64,000 nucleotides of DNA, from assembly GCF_030818895.1 (NCBI RefSeq), contig NZ_JAUTBA010000001.1:4464001-4528000 (forward strand). Reading direction: 5' to 3'. Below are positions 8,868-17,390 of the stretch, one piece after another; the stretch's first letter is position 1, and each line of letters begins with the position of its first letter. The DNA is from Sphingobacterium zeae (GTDB lineage Bacteria; Bacteroidota; Bacteroidia; Sphingobacteriales; Sphingobacteriaceae). A program made the translations under genes and the position numbers. Below the pieces are notes generated by a model, which saw nothing but the letters and a program-made list of their open reading frames with translations, was not told where the DNA came from and ran no database searches.

Positions 8868-10230
8868 AGCGTGGAAATTGAGTAACTCTTGAATTAATAA
8901 TAACGTTATTGGGTACCAAAAATGTATATTTCAAGTCCTTTGCTTTTAAGGTATACCCTTTACCTGCTAAGGTACGTTGAAGTTCAATATTTCGGTTCTC
9001 TATAAAATTAAAGCGCCTTAGATCGATCCATCGGAGCCCTCTTATCAGTAGCTGTTTACGCCGTTCCAGCAATACCAAATCCAACGCCGCGCTTTGGCCC
9101 AAATCGCTGTATCTTTCATAGGTACCTGGCGCAAAACGTGTTTCCAACAACTCATTTAACTTATCCAAACCCAACTGTACCTGCCCTACTCTGATCAAGC
9201 ATTCCGCATAAATCAAATACATTTCGTCGAGCGCCAAGCCCGTAAACACCCCTCCGAATCCCAAATATGAACCTTTAAAAGAATACATTCCATCCTGCTC
9301 CAATTTAAAAAACAAACTTCTTCGCAGATCGTTCTCTGCATATAATGTCATCAGCTCCATATTTATTCTACCTTTGGCAGGCACTATAGATTCGGTTGAA
9401 TAGCCCTGGTCATTAAAAATAATCTCTGTATTTCCAATTCCATCACTAGGAAAAGTATAACGCTTGGAGGTTGAAAAATCCTCATACCTTAATAATTTCT
9501 CCTTACCTCCAAAAACATCTTTCACTACTGCCAACGCTTGATTATACTCACCCATGGAAAGATAAATACGAGCCAACAATGCATTAGCTGTACGTTTTGA
9601 TGGTTGATAAAAATCAGTAAATTCAGTACTCAACAATTGTTGTGCAGCCAGCAGATCGTCAAGGATACTGGCGTAAGTTTCAGCCACAGAACTACGTATT
9701 GATACTTCCTGTGGGTCGGCAGACTTGCGTAAGGGCAAACCATAAGCCTTATGTTCCTCATCCCCTATGGGAGCTGCGAACTCGCTAGCCAGCTGGAAGT
9801 TGGCATTAGCCCGATGGAACAAAGCCTTTCCTTTAACCTGATCGTACACGTTTGCATTAGCGGCAGTACGCTCAATTTTAGCAAGCCCTTCCAAGATAAT
9901 ATTAGCTGATAGAATGCGCTTGTATCCATAGTTCCAATCCGGACATTCCGTCCCGATAAATCTATCATCTTCCCAGCGATAAGCATTTTTTTCACCAAAA
10001 GTCGTGAGCAGATCCCAAGCACTTTCACTTAAGGTAAATTCTTCTCCCGCCGCTGTACGCATAGCAGCGCTACTATTACCACTAAAAAGAGTTTCATCAC
10101 CTAAGAGTAAGTTGAAATCATTCAAAGATTTGGGGATTACCTGCTTGCGGTCTCTTTTTATATCCAGAAAATCGGGATTGCAAGCACTATTCAAGGCAAC
10201 GAGCAATCCTAGTATAATTATTTTTTTCAT
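8866..10230 (-). CDS. SusD/RagB family nutrient-binding outer membrane lipoprotein
   Basis: A 454-residue surface lipoprotein that caps the SusC receptor encoded just upstream. It has a type II signal peptide with lipobox (LNSAC, Cys 17), then SusD hallmarks: ANIILEGLAKIERT and GKALFHRANANFQLASEFAAP in the N-terminal TPR-like part, ALLARIYLSMGEYNQAL, and the C-terminal LLERRKQLLIRGLRWIDLRRF. Its start lies 4 bp after the SusC stop, so the two are co-translated in one operon. It is somewhat shorter than the usual 500-600 residues but covers the whole fold. Ligand unknown. Confidence 0.92.
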   Translation of the reverse strand: MKKIIILGLLVALNSACNPDFLDIKRDRKQVIPKSLNDFNLLLGDETLFSGNSSAAMRTAAGEEFTLSESAWDLLTTFGEKNAYRWEDDRFIGTECPDWNYGYKRILSANIILEGLAKIERTAANANVYDQVKGKALFHRANANFQLASEFAAPIGDEEHKAYGLPLRKSADPQEVSIRSSVAETYASILDDLLAAQQLLSTEFTDFYQPSKRTANALLARIYLSMGEYNQALAVVKDVFGGKEKLLRYEDFSTSKRYTFPSDGIGNTEIIFNDQGYSTESIVPAKGRINMELMTLYAENDLRRSLFFKLEQDGMYSFKGSYLGFGGVFTGLALDEMYLIYAECLIRVGQVQLGLDKLNELLETRFAPGTYERYSDLGQSAALDLVLLERRKQLLIRGLRWIDLRRFNFIENRNIELQRTLAGKGYTLKAKDLKYTFLVPNNVIINSRVTQFPR

Positions 10231-10234
10231 TTTT

Positions 10235-13200
10235 TTACCATTCTAATTGAAAACCTACTGTATACGTTCGGGGTGCTGGATATGCTGCTGCTGCCGCATC
10301 TGGATCCACTCCGACCTTATTGGCCCTATAGAGGATGCCAACATTACGTACATAGCCGAAAATATTTAATCTCGCCTTTTTGGCCATTGGCAGTTGATAA
10401 GATAACCGCACATCCGACAGACGAATAAAATCACCTTTTTCAATCATCAATTCCGAATTTGCATATAACGCATCTCGATACAGATCTACGGCAGCAGGTA
10501 TTGCCGGAACAGTGGTAATCAGTTCGTCACCCGGTGTTTGCCATCGGTTCAAGTAGTCCTGATGTCCGATTCCACTGTAAAAAAGTTTAAAATAGTCGAT
10601 TGTGTTACGACGAAAATAAAAGCCATTTTTCCACTCCAGATTGGCGCTTAGTTCGAAATTTTTGTACGCGACCTGATGGCGCATAGATCCCTGATAAGGC
10701 GGGAAATTTGGACCTATAAATATAATATCATCCAAAGTCGCATTTGTTGCATACTTCATATAATTCTGATCACCATCAGGGGTTATAAGCTGGCCATTTT
10801 CAGCACTGATACCGTTAAACTTCCAAGCATACAGCGCATCGCGGCTATAGCCAACACGGGGTTGTGCATTGCTTACCATTTGTGCCATCGTTATAGCATC
10901 ATTCGCCATATACTTGGTCACTTTGTTTTTCGTCATGCTCCAGAGAAGATTGATATCCCACCTGACTACACCCTGCAACGCTTTTACAGCGAAGGTGAGG
11001 TCAACGCCATTTGTACGGAGGTTAGCATAATTGATCCTATTATCAATATAGTAACTCGTTCCTTCGGGTGATATACCCGTACTGGGATCGAGATAATTCG
11101 GCCCGATCAGGTCTTTGCCCGACTTAACGTAGTATTCTACCGACCCTGACACCCGTTGCTGGAGCACAGAAAAATCGAGACCAACATTCAAGGTAGTCAG
11201 TTTCTCCCACCTCAGATTAGGGTTTCCGGCACTTGTCAGCTTTGCATATGGTAAACCTGTCGTCAGGTTGGCACTACTGATCCGCATGGAGGGATATGCA
11301 CTGATCGTATTATTCACATTTCCACTATAACCATAGGTGGTACGTAGGGTAAGTTTATCCAACCAGATCGCATGATCTTTCAATAGGGGCAACAACTGTT
11401 CGGACAGGCCAAGTGACCACAGCGGTACACCCCGCTGGTTAGTCTTCACGCCAAAAAGGTTCGAGGCATCCCAGCGGATACTTCCGCTAATACCATGCGT
11501 GCTGTTGAGCAGATAGGTCGCATTGGCAAAATAAGAGATAAAGCGATCCACGGTAAAACGTTCTTCAAACGGGGTTGCCGGGATCAAGCTTGCCCCATTA
11601 GGCCGCATTGCATACTGTTTGCTGTAATCGATGTTTGTCAGGTATGTTCCATTATCGGCATGATAGCCGTATAGACGGTACCCGATATCCCGGCTTAGTG
11701 TATTTTGGCTGATCTCTGCGCCAGCTAGCGCGACCAATTGATGATCCATACTCCATTGCCGCGTATAGTCTAACTGAATCCTTCCATTATGCCCAATAAT
11801 CTCGCTGTTTTGCCCATCCTTGATTCCACCGAGCGGGACCACTCGTGTGCCATCTGCCTGTGTAAACTGGTTGATCAGATTGCGAACAAAATAACTATCA
11901 GCATCATAAAGATTCTGCTGCTTTACGGCCTGATGCTGGTAACGGTACTTTAAATTAACAGAAAAGCCACTTCCCATTCTATAATTCAAACCTGTACCGA
12001 GGGTAAGCTGTTTTGAAAAGGAACTAATATCGCGCCTATTGCGGTCTACAAGTGGGTTAAATGTCCAATCCAGTAGTCCATTACTTTCGGCGCCGTCGCG
12101 ATAGGCGTGGTTAAACTGATAATTTAGGCTTGCGGGCGTGCCGTCTGTATTTTGTAAAAAAACATAAGGAGACAACCCTGAGCCCGAAGCTGTGAGCTGC
12201 TGTAGTCTATAACCATTCTGCTGTTCCTTATCTGCTGCGTAACGCAAGTACGTATTAACTGTCAATCGATTACCAATTTTTAAATCGTGATCGATGTTGA
12301 AGGTCAGTCTCTGGTCGCTATTGCCAATGATCGATTGTGGATTACGGTCGTAGCTGCCTGAAATAAAGTAGCTGCTCTGTTGGGCGCCTCCCCTAGCCTG
12401 TATCGCATAGCGCTGGCTTAGCGCATTTCGGTACAATAATTTTTTGGCTTCCTGGCGTATGTCCTGCTGCTGCATATGCGCTTTGATCGTTTCAAAATCT
12501 GCTATTGCAATGTCATTAGCATCGCGTTTAAATAACAGTCCGACATAATCGGGGATATAAAGAGATTCCATGTTGTAATAGTTTCCCTTGCCATACAGGT
12601 ATTCTTCTACCTCCATCATATCCTTAGCAGGTAGAAACTGCCTACTGTAGAAAAGGTCAGGCTTTTGTGTCAGCTGCCAATTATTTTGGAAAGACAAGCT
12701 GAGCGGCGCACCGAGCCTTCCTTTTTTGCTCGTCAGGACGATCACGCCATTCCCCGCCTTAGCTCCCCATATGGCCGCAGCCGCGGCATCTTTCAATACA
12801 GTAACACTTTCAATATCATTTGGATTGATTGCATTGATATCGCCCTCATAGGGAAAATTATCTAATATCACCAAAGGTTCGGTCGAAGATTGAATGGAAC
12901 TTATTCCCCGCACGCGAAGTGCGTTGGGGAATTTATTTTCACCCACACTCAGACTGCGGTCAAACTGCAGACCACTGGTGACGCCTTCCAAGCGGTCCAG
13001 GATATTGCCGGCAGGATTACGCGTGAGCGTTTTCCGATCTACGGTCGCAAAAGATCCCGTCAGCATATTCTTATTCAGCGTATAGTAACCTGTATTGACA
13101 ATAACCTCGTCCAATTGATTTTCGGCGTATCGCAACTGTATCGTTCCTAGATCCCGCGTCTTTCCTAGCGCTATCGACATTGGAGCGTAGCCCACCATCG

Positions 13201-13405
13201 TAATCCTGATCTGTTCACTTTTCTTTTTGTCGAAAGAGAAATAACCGGACGAATCTGTTTTGAACTGTCTTTGATCAGGAAAAGTTGCGATGGTCGCTCC
13301 CGGTAGACTTGCACCATGACGACCTATCAGACGACCAAAATATGTCTGTGCCAGCACAACCTGTGGTGCCACGACAAGAAATAAAATAATATAAATATAT
13401 CGCAT
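10235..13405 (-). CDS. SusC/RagA-type TonB-linked outer membrane receptor
   Basis: A complete 1056-residue receptor. Signal peptide to about residue 19 (VVAPQVVLAQ), carboxypeptidase-regulatory-like domain at about 25-90 with SGYFSFDKKK and MVGYAPM, TonB-box-like LDEVIVNTGYY near 98, the plug with NPNDIESVTVLKDAAAAAIWG and GVIVLTSKKG at about 195-230, and a long aromatic-rich barrel ending in a terminal strand (TYTVGFQLEW) with C-terminal Trp. It takes up a substrate delivered by the SusD protein 4 bp downstream. A TlpA-like thioredoxin gene ends 9 bp upstream, giving the order thioredoxin-SusC-SusD that is frequent in Sphingobacteriaceae. Confidence 0.95.
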   Translation of the reverse strand: MRYIYIILFLVVAPQVVLAQTYFGRLIGRHGASLPGATIATFPDQRQFKTDSSGYFSFDKKKSEQIRITMVGYAPMSIALGKTRDLGTIQLRYAENQLDEVIVNTGYYTLNKNMLTGSFATVDRKTLTRNPAGNILDRLEGVTSGLQFDRSLSVGENKFPNALRVRGISSIQSSTEPLVILDNFPYEGDINAINPNDIESVTVLKDAAAAAIWGAKAGNGVIVLTSKKGRLGAPLSLSFQNNWQLTQKPDLFYSRQFLPAKDMMEVEEYLYGKGNYYNMESLYIPDYVGLLFKRDANDIAIADFETIKAHMQQQDIRQEAKKLLYRNALSQRYAIQARGGAQQSSYFISGSYDRNPQSIIGNSDQRLTFNIDHDLKIGNRLTVNTYLRYAADKEQQNGYRLQQLTASGSGLSPYVFLQNTDGTPASLNYQFNHAYRDGAESNGLLDWTFNPLVDRNRRDISSFSKQLTLGTGLNYRMGSGFSVNLKYRYQHQAVKQQNLYDADSYFVRNLINQFTQADGTRVVPLGGIKDGQNSEIIGHNGRIQLDYTRQWSMDHQLVALAGAEISQNTLSRDIGYRLYGYHADNGTYLTNIDYSKQYAMRPNGASLIPATPFEERFTVDRFISYFANATYLLNSTHGISGSIRWDASNLFGVKTNQRGVPLWSLGLSEQLLPLLKDHAIWLDKLTLRTTYGYSGNVNNTISAYPSMRISSANLTTGLPYAKLTSAGNPNLRWEKLTTLNVGLDFSVLQQRVSGSVEYYVKSGKDLIGPNYLDPSTGISPEGTSYYIDNRINYANLRTNGVDLTFAVKALQGVVRWDINLLWSMTKNKVTKYMANDAITMAQMVSNAQPRVGYSRDALYAWKFNGISAENGQLITPDGDQNYMKYATNATLDDIIFIGPNFPPYQGSMRHQVAYKNFELSANLEWKNGFYFRRNTIDYFKLFYSGIGHQDYLNRWQTPGDELITTVPAIPAAVDLYRDALYANSELMIEKGDFIRLSDVRLSYQLPMAKKARLNIFGYVRNVGILYRANKVGVDPDAAAAAYPAPRTYTVGFQLEW

Positions 13406-13414
13406 GGCACCTCC

Positions 13415-15634
13415 CTAATTATTAATAACTAAAACAGGCACGGGCTTTTTCTCTATTTCCACTTTCAGTCCATAGGTATCCAAAAAGGCTTTCAATTCTT
13501 GGGGCGTTAGTTTGGACTTGGTAAAATACCATCGCGGCAATTCATATGCATACGGAAAATCCTTTGGTAGCCCTATGCGGTTAAAAGCATTATCCACATC
13601 GATGTGATATCCATCTGTTTTGTTCAGCAACGCAGCTATGACAAGCGAGAGCTTATGTTCATTATCTTTTTCCTTGGACGGGTCATATTGTAGGTATTCG
13701 TCACCTGCACGTTTCTCGAGCGGACGGCTAAACAGCCTCTTGGTTTCCGAAATGGATTTGCTCGCGCTGATGACCGGATAGTTTATTGGCGGGGTCAGTC
13801 CGATGTGCACATCCCAGCCTTTCGACTTTTTCAGATACTCGGCCCAATAGTGCTGCAGCAGAGCGAATCCCTTTTCCTTTCCCAAGGATTTTGGGATACG
13901 CATTTCATAACTGAACAAGTTTCTTTGAGACCAAGCCTCGTATAGCGAATCTTTAGCATAAGCGGACAATCCTTTCAATTCTTTGGGATCCAATGCCAAA
14001 TATTTTCTATCACTATCTTTAAGATTATTTTTGATCGCGCCATTATCTATATTGTAAAATCGGAAGATCCTATTTTTAAAAATATCATAGAGCAAGTAAT
14101 CAACTGTTAAGTTTATGCCATAGAAGACGAGACTGTCTTTAGTCTCCGAAACACCACTTATTTCAATCGCGTATTCTTCAACATACGCTCCGATTTTGAA
14201 ATATTTTTTAGTGTAAACAACTTCTGTGGGAGCATTATCTTGAACAAAGAGAGATCGACTTACATCTGGCAATTTTACATTCAATGCATTATACATTTTG
14301 GGCATCCCACCATCCAACACATTCTTTAAATTCTCAACGGTGGCGTATTTTGCATAAGGCTTCGCAATTACCCGCCCGTCTTTGATCCATACCATATGTG
14401 GAATAGAACGCTTGGGAAAATACTTCATCAAAAAAGTATCCGCATAGATTGTCTGGTGGTTCCATTTAAATCGGTCCATCAAATGCTGAAATTTATTTAT
14501 AGGTTCGTAATTAACAGGTACAATAGTAATTTTGGTTGTATCCAGATCGGGCAGGATTTCATGCAGATGCATAAGCGAACCCAGGCAGGGTCTACACCAG
14601 CTAGCCCAAAAATCAAGAATAATCAGCTTATCCCGATCGGCCTCCAGATTGCGCGTAAATGTTTTCTGACTGACCCAATCGACAAAGCGGTTCTGATACG
14701 CAAAGAATTCATCAGGTATACGATCACCGATATATAATGATTTGGCATTTGGGACAACCATTGGCCCATCGGCCCCGCTGTCCTTGCGGGGCGTCTGAGC
14801 GGATAAACTAAACATAGAAACTAAACATAAAAACAAGCAAGTCAAAATGATGCGATAGGCACGCTTATAATCTGCAACAGATAAAAAGCATTTTAAAGCC
14901 CGCTGAGCAACTGGACCTATTAATCCAAGCAAAGTATCAAGTTGTAATATAAGGGAGGCACACATCGCCTTAAAAGACCTTAAAACATACCGTTTAGGTT
15001 CAACTGTATTGGATGACACAGTATCTACTACTAATTTTTCAACCAATACCTGCTCAATAGGTAACCAATTCCCACCTTTCTCCCAGCATTGCTCGAATTT
15101 TCTTCGGGTGGGCTTCGGGTCTCCTTCGGATAAAATACGAGTAACGGTAAAGCAAAACCCGAGGCCGACCGCATGAAAGGCTGGAGTTGGGGCGAAGTTG
15201 GTCAGGCAAAAGTCCCTAGAAGATGATACCTCTCCCCCTGGTCGGCTGGCCTTCGGCTCAGCTTTGGGATTTCTTTGGGACATGTTCGAGACATGGTCGG
15301 GGGCTCTTCGACTCGGCTTCGGCAGGGCTTCGACAGCGCTTCGGGTAGGAGTCGAAGCGCAGTCGAACAACAGTCGAAGCGTTCCCGAAGAAGAGTCGAC
15401 GTTGGTACGAAGCAGTGTCGAACGATCCTCAAGCAAAACCCGAAGGCTGCCCGAGGAAACGGCTGTTTTTATTCGATTCTGAATTTCACTAGTATAGCGC
15501 TTTTTTAGTCTAACATTCTTACGCAACAGTTGCGTAAATCGCGCTATAGCTGCACTTGAGCAGTGCTTCACAGGTACTTTAAATATATAGATTATACAGC
15601 CCATTACAAAGGCTAAGAATTTCAGGATATTCAT
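13415..15634 (-). CDS. TlpA-like thioredoxin-fold exported protein with repeat-encoded N-terminal extension
   Basis: The open frame is 739 codons. The secure part begins around residue 224 (ATG at 14963-14965): a signal peptide (RIILTCLFLCLVSMFSLSAQ, residues about 261-280) leads to a thioredoxin/AhpC-TSA domain with the redox motif WASWCRPC (Cys 347 and 350) and a conserved cis-Pro region (KRSIPHMVW). Residues 430-739 form a larger C-terminal domain of unknown role. It likely reduces or edits disulfides in the periplasm for the neighbouring SusC/SusD system. Residues 54-180 are encoded by the 11-bp repeat tract and look unlike protein-coding sequence. I think translation starts near 14965 and the upstream frame is an open leader, but the longer form cannot be excluded. 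Confidence 0.8.
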   Translation of the reverse strand: MNILKFLAFVMGCIIYIFKVPVKHCSSAAIARFTQLLRKNVRLKKRYTSEIQNRIKTAVSSGSLRVLLEDRSTLLRTNVDSSSGTLRLLFDCASTPTRSAVEALPKPSRRAPDHVSNMSQRNPKAEPKASRPGGEVSSSRDFCLTNFAPTPAFHAVGLGFCFTVTRILSEGDPKPTRRKFEQCWEKGGNWLPIEQVLVEKLVVDTVSSNTVEPKRYVLRSFKAMCASLILQLDTLLGLIGPVAQRALKCFLSVADYKRAYRIILTCLFLCLVSMFSLSAQTPRKDSGADGPMVVPNAKSLYIGDRIPDEFFAYQNRFVDWVSQKTFTRNLEADRDKLIILDFWASWCRPCLGSLMHLHEILPDLDTTKITIVPVNYEPINKFQHLMDRFKWNHQTIYADTFLMKYFPKRSIPHMVWIKDGRVIAKPYAKYATVENLKNVLDGGMPKMYNALNVKLPDVSRSLFVQDNAPTEVVYTKKYFKIGAYVEEYAIEISGVSETKDSLVFYGINLTVDYLLYDIFKNRIFRFYNIDNGAIKNNLKDSDRKYLALDPKELKGLSAYAKDSLYEAWSQRNLFSYEMRIPKSLGKEKGFALLQHYWAEYLKKSKGWDVHIGLTPPINYPVISASKSISETKRLFSRPLEKRAGDEYLQYDPSKEKDNEHKLSLVIAALLNKTDGYHIDVDNAFNRIGLPKDFPYAYELPRWYFTKSKLTPQELKAFLDTYGLKVEIEKKPVPVLVINN
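15092..15478. repeat. Degenerate 11-bp periodic repeat with CG core
   Basis: CG dinucleotides recur at exact 11-bp steps: 15094, 15105, 15116, 15127, 15138, 15160, 15193, then, after a phase slip, 15243, 15254, 15287, 15298, 15309, 15320, 15331, 15342, 15353, 15364, 15375, 15386, 15397, 15408, 15419, 15441, 15452 and 15474. Units left of about 15347 mostly read TTCGRSnnnnn; units on the right mostly read GTCGAAnnnnn, the reverse complement, so the tract is an imperfect giant palindrome. Eleven is not a multiple of three, so all frames cycle through the unit, which explains why several overlapping frames stay open here. It covers the 5' part of the TlpA-like reading frame. Confidence 0.85.
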
Positions 15635-15645
15635 TATTTAGTTTA

Positions 15646-16029
15646 TTAGTGGTTTTGAGAAAGCTTATAAAAAAAATCGAAGATTTCCTTGCTACTTTCG
15701 AGCTCGCAAGCAATAAATCTGTTGCTTCGGAGAAATGAAATTTCTACCTCCGATAGATTGATCTTTTTGTAATGAATCAGAAAATAAGCCATTACCATGC
15801 GAAACAATGCAACGGAGAAATTCTGTACATCAGTTGTACTGATAGTAGGATTAACTCCCCTTTCTCGATCGAAATAAACAGTCAGCAATTCTACTAGATG
15901 ATTGCGACAAGTGTCCATATCATACTTAGTCCAAAAATCTTTGATACATGCTACTGGATCATACTCCAGATGATGGATTTCGTACATGGCCAGGTCAAAG
16001 GCGACGAGTTTTTTAAAAAGCTCTTTCAT
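15646..16029 (-). CDS. Hypothetical cytoplasmic helical protein
   Basis: A 127-residue protein if started at the ATG 16027-16029 (MKELFKKLVAFDLAMYEI); the frame stays open up to an ATG at 16107 with 26 extra basic residues. It is mostly helical, contains three Cys, and has no signal peptide or recognised motif (DFWTKYDMDTCRNHLVELL, NFSVALFRMVMAYFLIHYKK). It ends 11 bp before the TlpA-like frame on the same strand, so it is the first gene of the thioredoxin-SusC-SusD operon. I do not know its function; a regulatory or accessory role for that operon is possible but unsupported. Confidence 0.55.
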   Translation of the reverse strand: MKELFKKLVAFDLAMYEIHHLEYDPVACIKDFWTKYDMDTCRNHLVELLTVYFDRERGVNPTISTTDVQNFSVALFRMVMAYFLIHYKKINLSEVEISFLRSNRFIACELESSKEIFDFFYKLSQNH

Positions 16030-16481
16030 TTTTTTAGGCTTTTGAGGGCGTGTATCGGCATATATTCTTCGGAAAAAAAGGATAAAACGATCCCCTATCG
16101 AACCCAAAGTCTCAATACAGCTGATACACTGTTAAAAATTTAATTAACTAAACCTCAGAATGCCGTTTTACTCTTTTCGTTACTGGTTATATAATATGAT
16201 CGTCACGGACATCCACAATGATAGGAAGAACCGACCCTTTATTGTGTTACGACAAAATTTTGAATAGAAATTTGTCTTCGAAGAAAAGTTTTCCTAAATT
16301 TATGTTGCAAAACAATTATCTAGTACTAGCCATCTTCTTGCCTTTTATTCTCTATTTAAATATTGAAGTAATGGGTCGGTGGCAGACACGTTTAAGGGAA
16401 GTATGGCAATTCTGTTGAACAGAGATGCCCAGTCATTTTGTTGCTCCTCTCCTTTTACGTGCTGAATATCTTAACACAACC

Positions 16482-16510
16482 TTTAATCCGGCGCTCGGAT
16501 TAAATTTTTG
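16482..16510 (+). terminator. Intrinsic terminator (plus strand)
   Basis: Perfect 9-bp stem TTTAATCCG (16482-16490) / CGGATTAAA (16496-16504) with loop GCGCT and a following T-run (16505-16509). No convincing + strand gene precedes it within 480 bp, so it is either the end of an unrecognised RNA or small gene, or a leftover of a lost one. Confidence 0.7.
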
Positions 16511-16619
16511 AAATGTTGCTTGGCGGAATACCGAGTATTTCGATCCTTGATCTGATACTGGTGAGTTAGAATTTTAACTGGTGTCGTTCTCATAATATAG
16601 TTTTTTATCGATGAGACAT

Positions 16620-16792
16620 CAACACTAGGAGGTATTAAAAGGCAAAGCCTTACTGTACTCACTCCTAGTGCTTGATAAACGACCACCACTAAAAGTTTTC
16701 CAGTAAGGCATGCCCCTCCCTAAAGGAAGAATACAAATATAGCATTTTCCTTTGAAAGGGCAGTTCTTACCGTCCCGAAGGTGGTCGTTAGT
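16620..16792. ncRNA. Candidate structured RNA or transposon-end relic
   Basis: Several nested perfect stems lie in 173 bp: CACTAGGAG (16623-16631) with CTCCTAGTG (16662-16670), enclosing AAGGC/GCCTT (16639-16643/16647-16651), and AACGACCACC (16678-16687) with GGTGGTCGTT (16780-16789), enclosing GTAAG and AAAGGAA stems. GCCTTACTG (16647-16655) can also pair with CAGTAAGGC (16701-16709), so two alternative folds compete. That is what riboswitches or regulatory RNAs look like, but a miniature transposable element would also show nested inverted repeats. Strand and function are undecided, and no known RNA family is recognised. Confidence 0.4.
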
Positions 16793-16918
16793 CAAGCTTC
16801 GAGTCTCGTAATATAATTAATCGCGAAATCGATCGCGTCAATATTGTTCAACTATTGAATACAAATATACTCAATAGTTTCTTTATTACAAAATATTAAA
16901 TCAAAGAAACTAAAAATA

Positions 16919-17374
16919 ATGAATCATAACATTGATAATTATATAAAAGATAAACTACAAAAATTAGGCTGGGAGGATAAAAATCTGGTCGAAAAAACAG
17001 GCCTGTCTAAAGGTCAAATTAGTAAGCTTAAAAATGGTCACGTGGAGCGTTTAACCGCAGAAGTATTTTACAAAATATATAAAGCTTTCGGTGATTCCTG
17101 TGCAAAAGCTACAAAAGTCGTTTACCCTGATTTGAATTTCAAACTAGATAAATATGTACCGAAAGCACGTAATGAATTTGGGCAATTTATGAGTCAATTT
17201 GAGACAGTCAAGAATTCTCCAGAGGAAATAGCAACGAAAACTGGAATTGACGAGAATAGAGTAAAAGATCTATATTTCCGGAAAGCTGCTCTCGAAGCCT
17301 ATGAATTTTTATTAATTGAAAAGGCTGTAGGTAAAAAACAGGGAGAATTGTTTGAAGAGTTTTTCGGCAAATAA
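16919..17374 (+). CDS. XRE/Cro-CI-like helix-turn-helix protein
   Basis: A 151-residue DNA-binding protein. Residues about 7-60 form a lambda-repressor-like HTH (LGWEDKNLVEKTGLSKGQISKLKNG, the recognition helix being KGQISKLKNG). A second HTH-looking segment, NSPEEIATKTGIDENRVKDLY, lies at about 100-120. It probably represses its own promoter and controls the gene 16 bp downstream (17391). That XRE-plus-unknown pairing recalls toxin-antitoxin or phage-regulator modules, but no toxin motif is seen. The start is the first ATG after a long AT-rich leader. Confidence 0.8.
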   Translation: MNHNIDNYIKDKLQKLGWEDKNLVEKTGLSKGQISKLKNGHVERLTAEVFYKIYKAFGDSCAKATKVVYPDLNFKLDKYVPKARNEFGQFMSQFETVKNSPEEIATKTGIDENRVKDLYFRKAALEAYEFLLIEKAVGKKQGELFEEFFGK

Positions 17375-17390
17375 GACATATTCTTAATGG

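Larger units (their letters stand above)
16108..16918. other. 810-bp accessory intergenic region
   Basis: Holds no convincing protein gene; frames of 66 and 68 codons exist but lack family features. It does hold a plus-strand terminator (16482-16510) and a highly folded stretch (16620-16792), both listed separately. The last 130 bp before 16919 are AT-rich and should carry the promoter of the XRE gene. Confidence 0.6.

Noticed and set aside
15092..15478. CRISPR array
   Set aside because: The unit is 11 bp with degenerate sequence and no spacers; no cas genes in the window.
15198..15508. Several overlapping plus-strand frames with Arg/Ser-rich products
   Set aside because: They all lie in the 11-bp repeat tract, whose period keeps frames open by chance. 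No start context or family signal.
16218..16418. 66-codon plus-strand frame before the terminator at 16482
   Set aside because: Composition is random-looking and no family features are seen; only the terminator gives weak support.
16483..16689. 68-codon minus-strand frame
   Set aside because: It runs through the structured region and its hairpins, so its openness is probably incidental.
16678..16789. Integron attC-like site
   Set aside because: The arms form a long palindrome, but the GTTRRRY/RYYYAAC boxes do not fit and there is no integrase.
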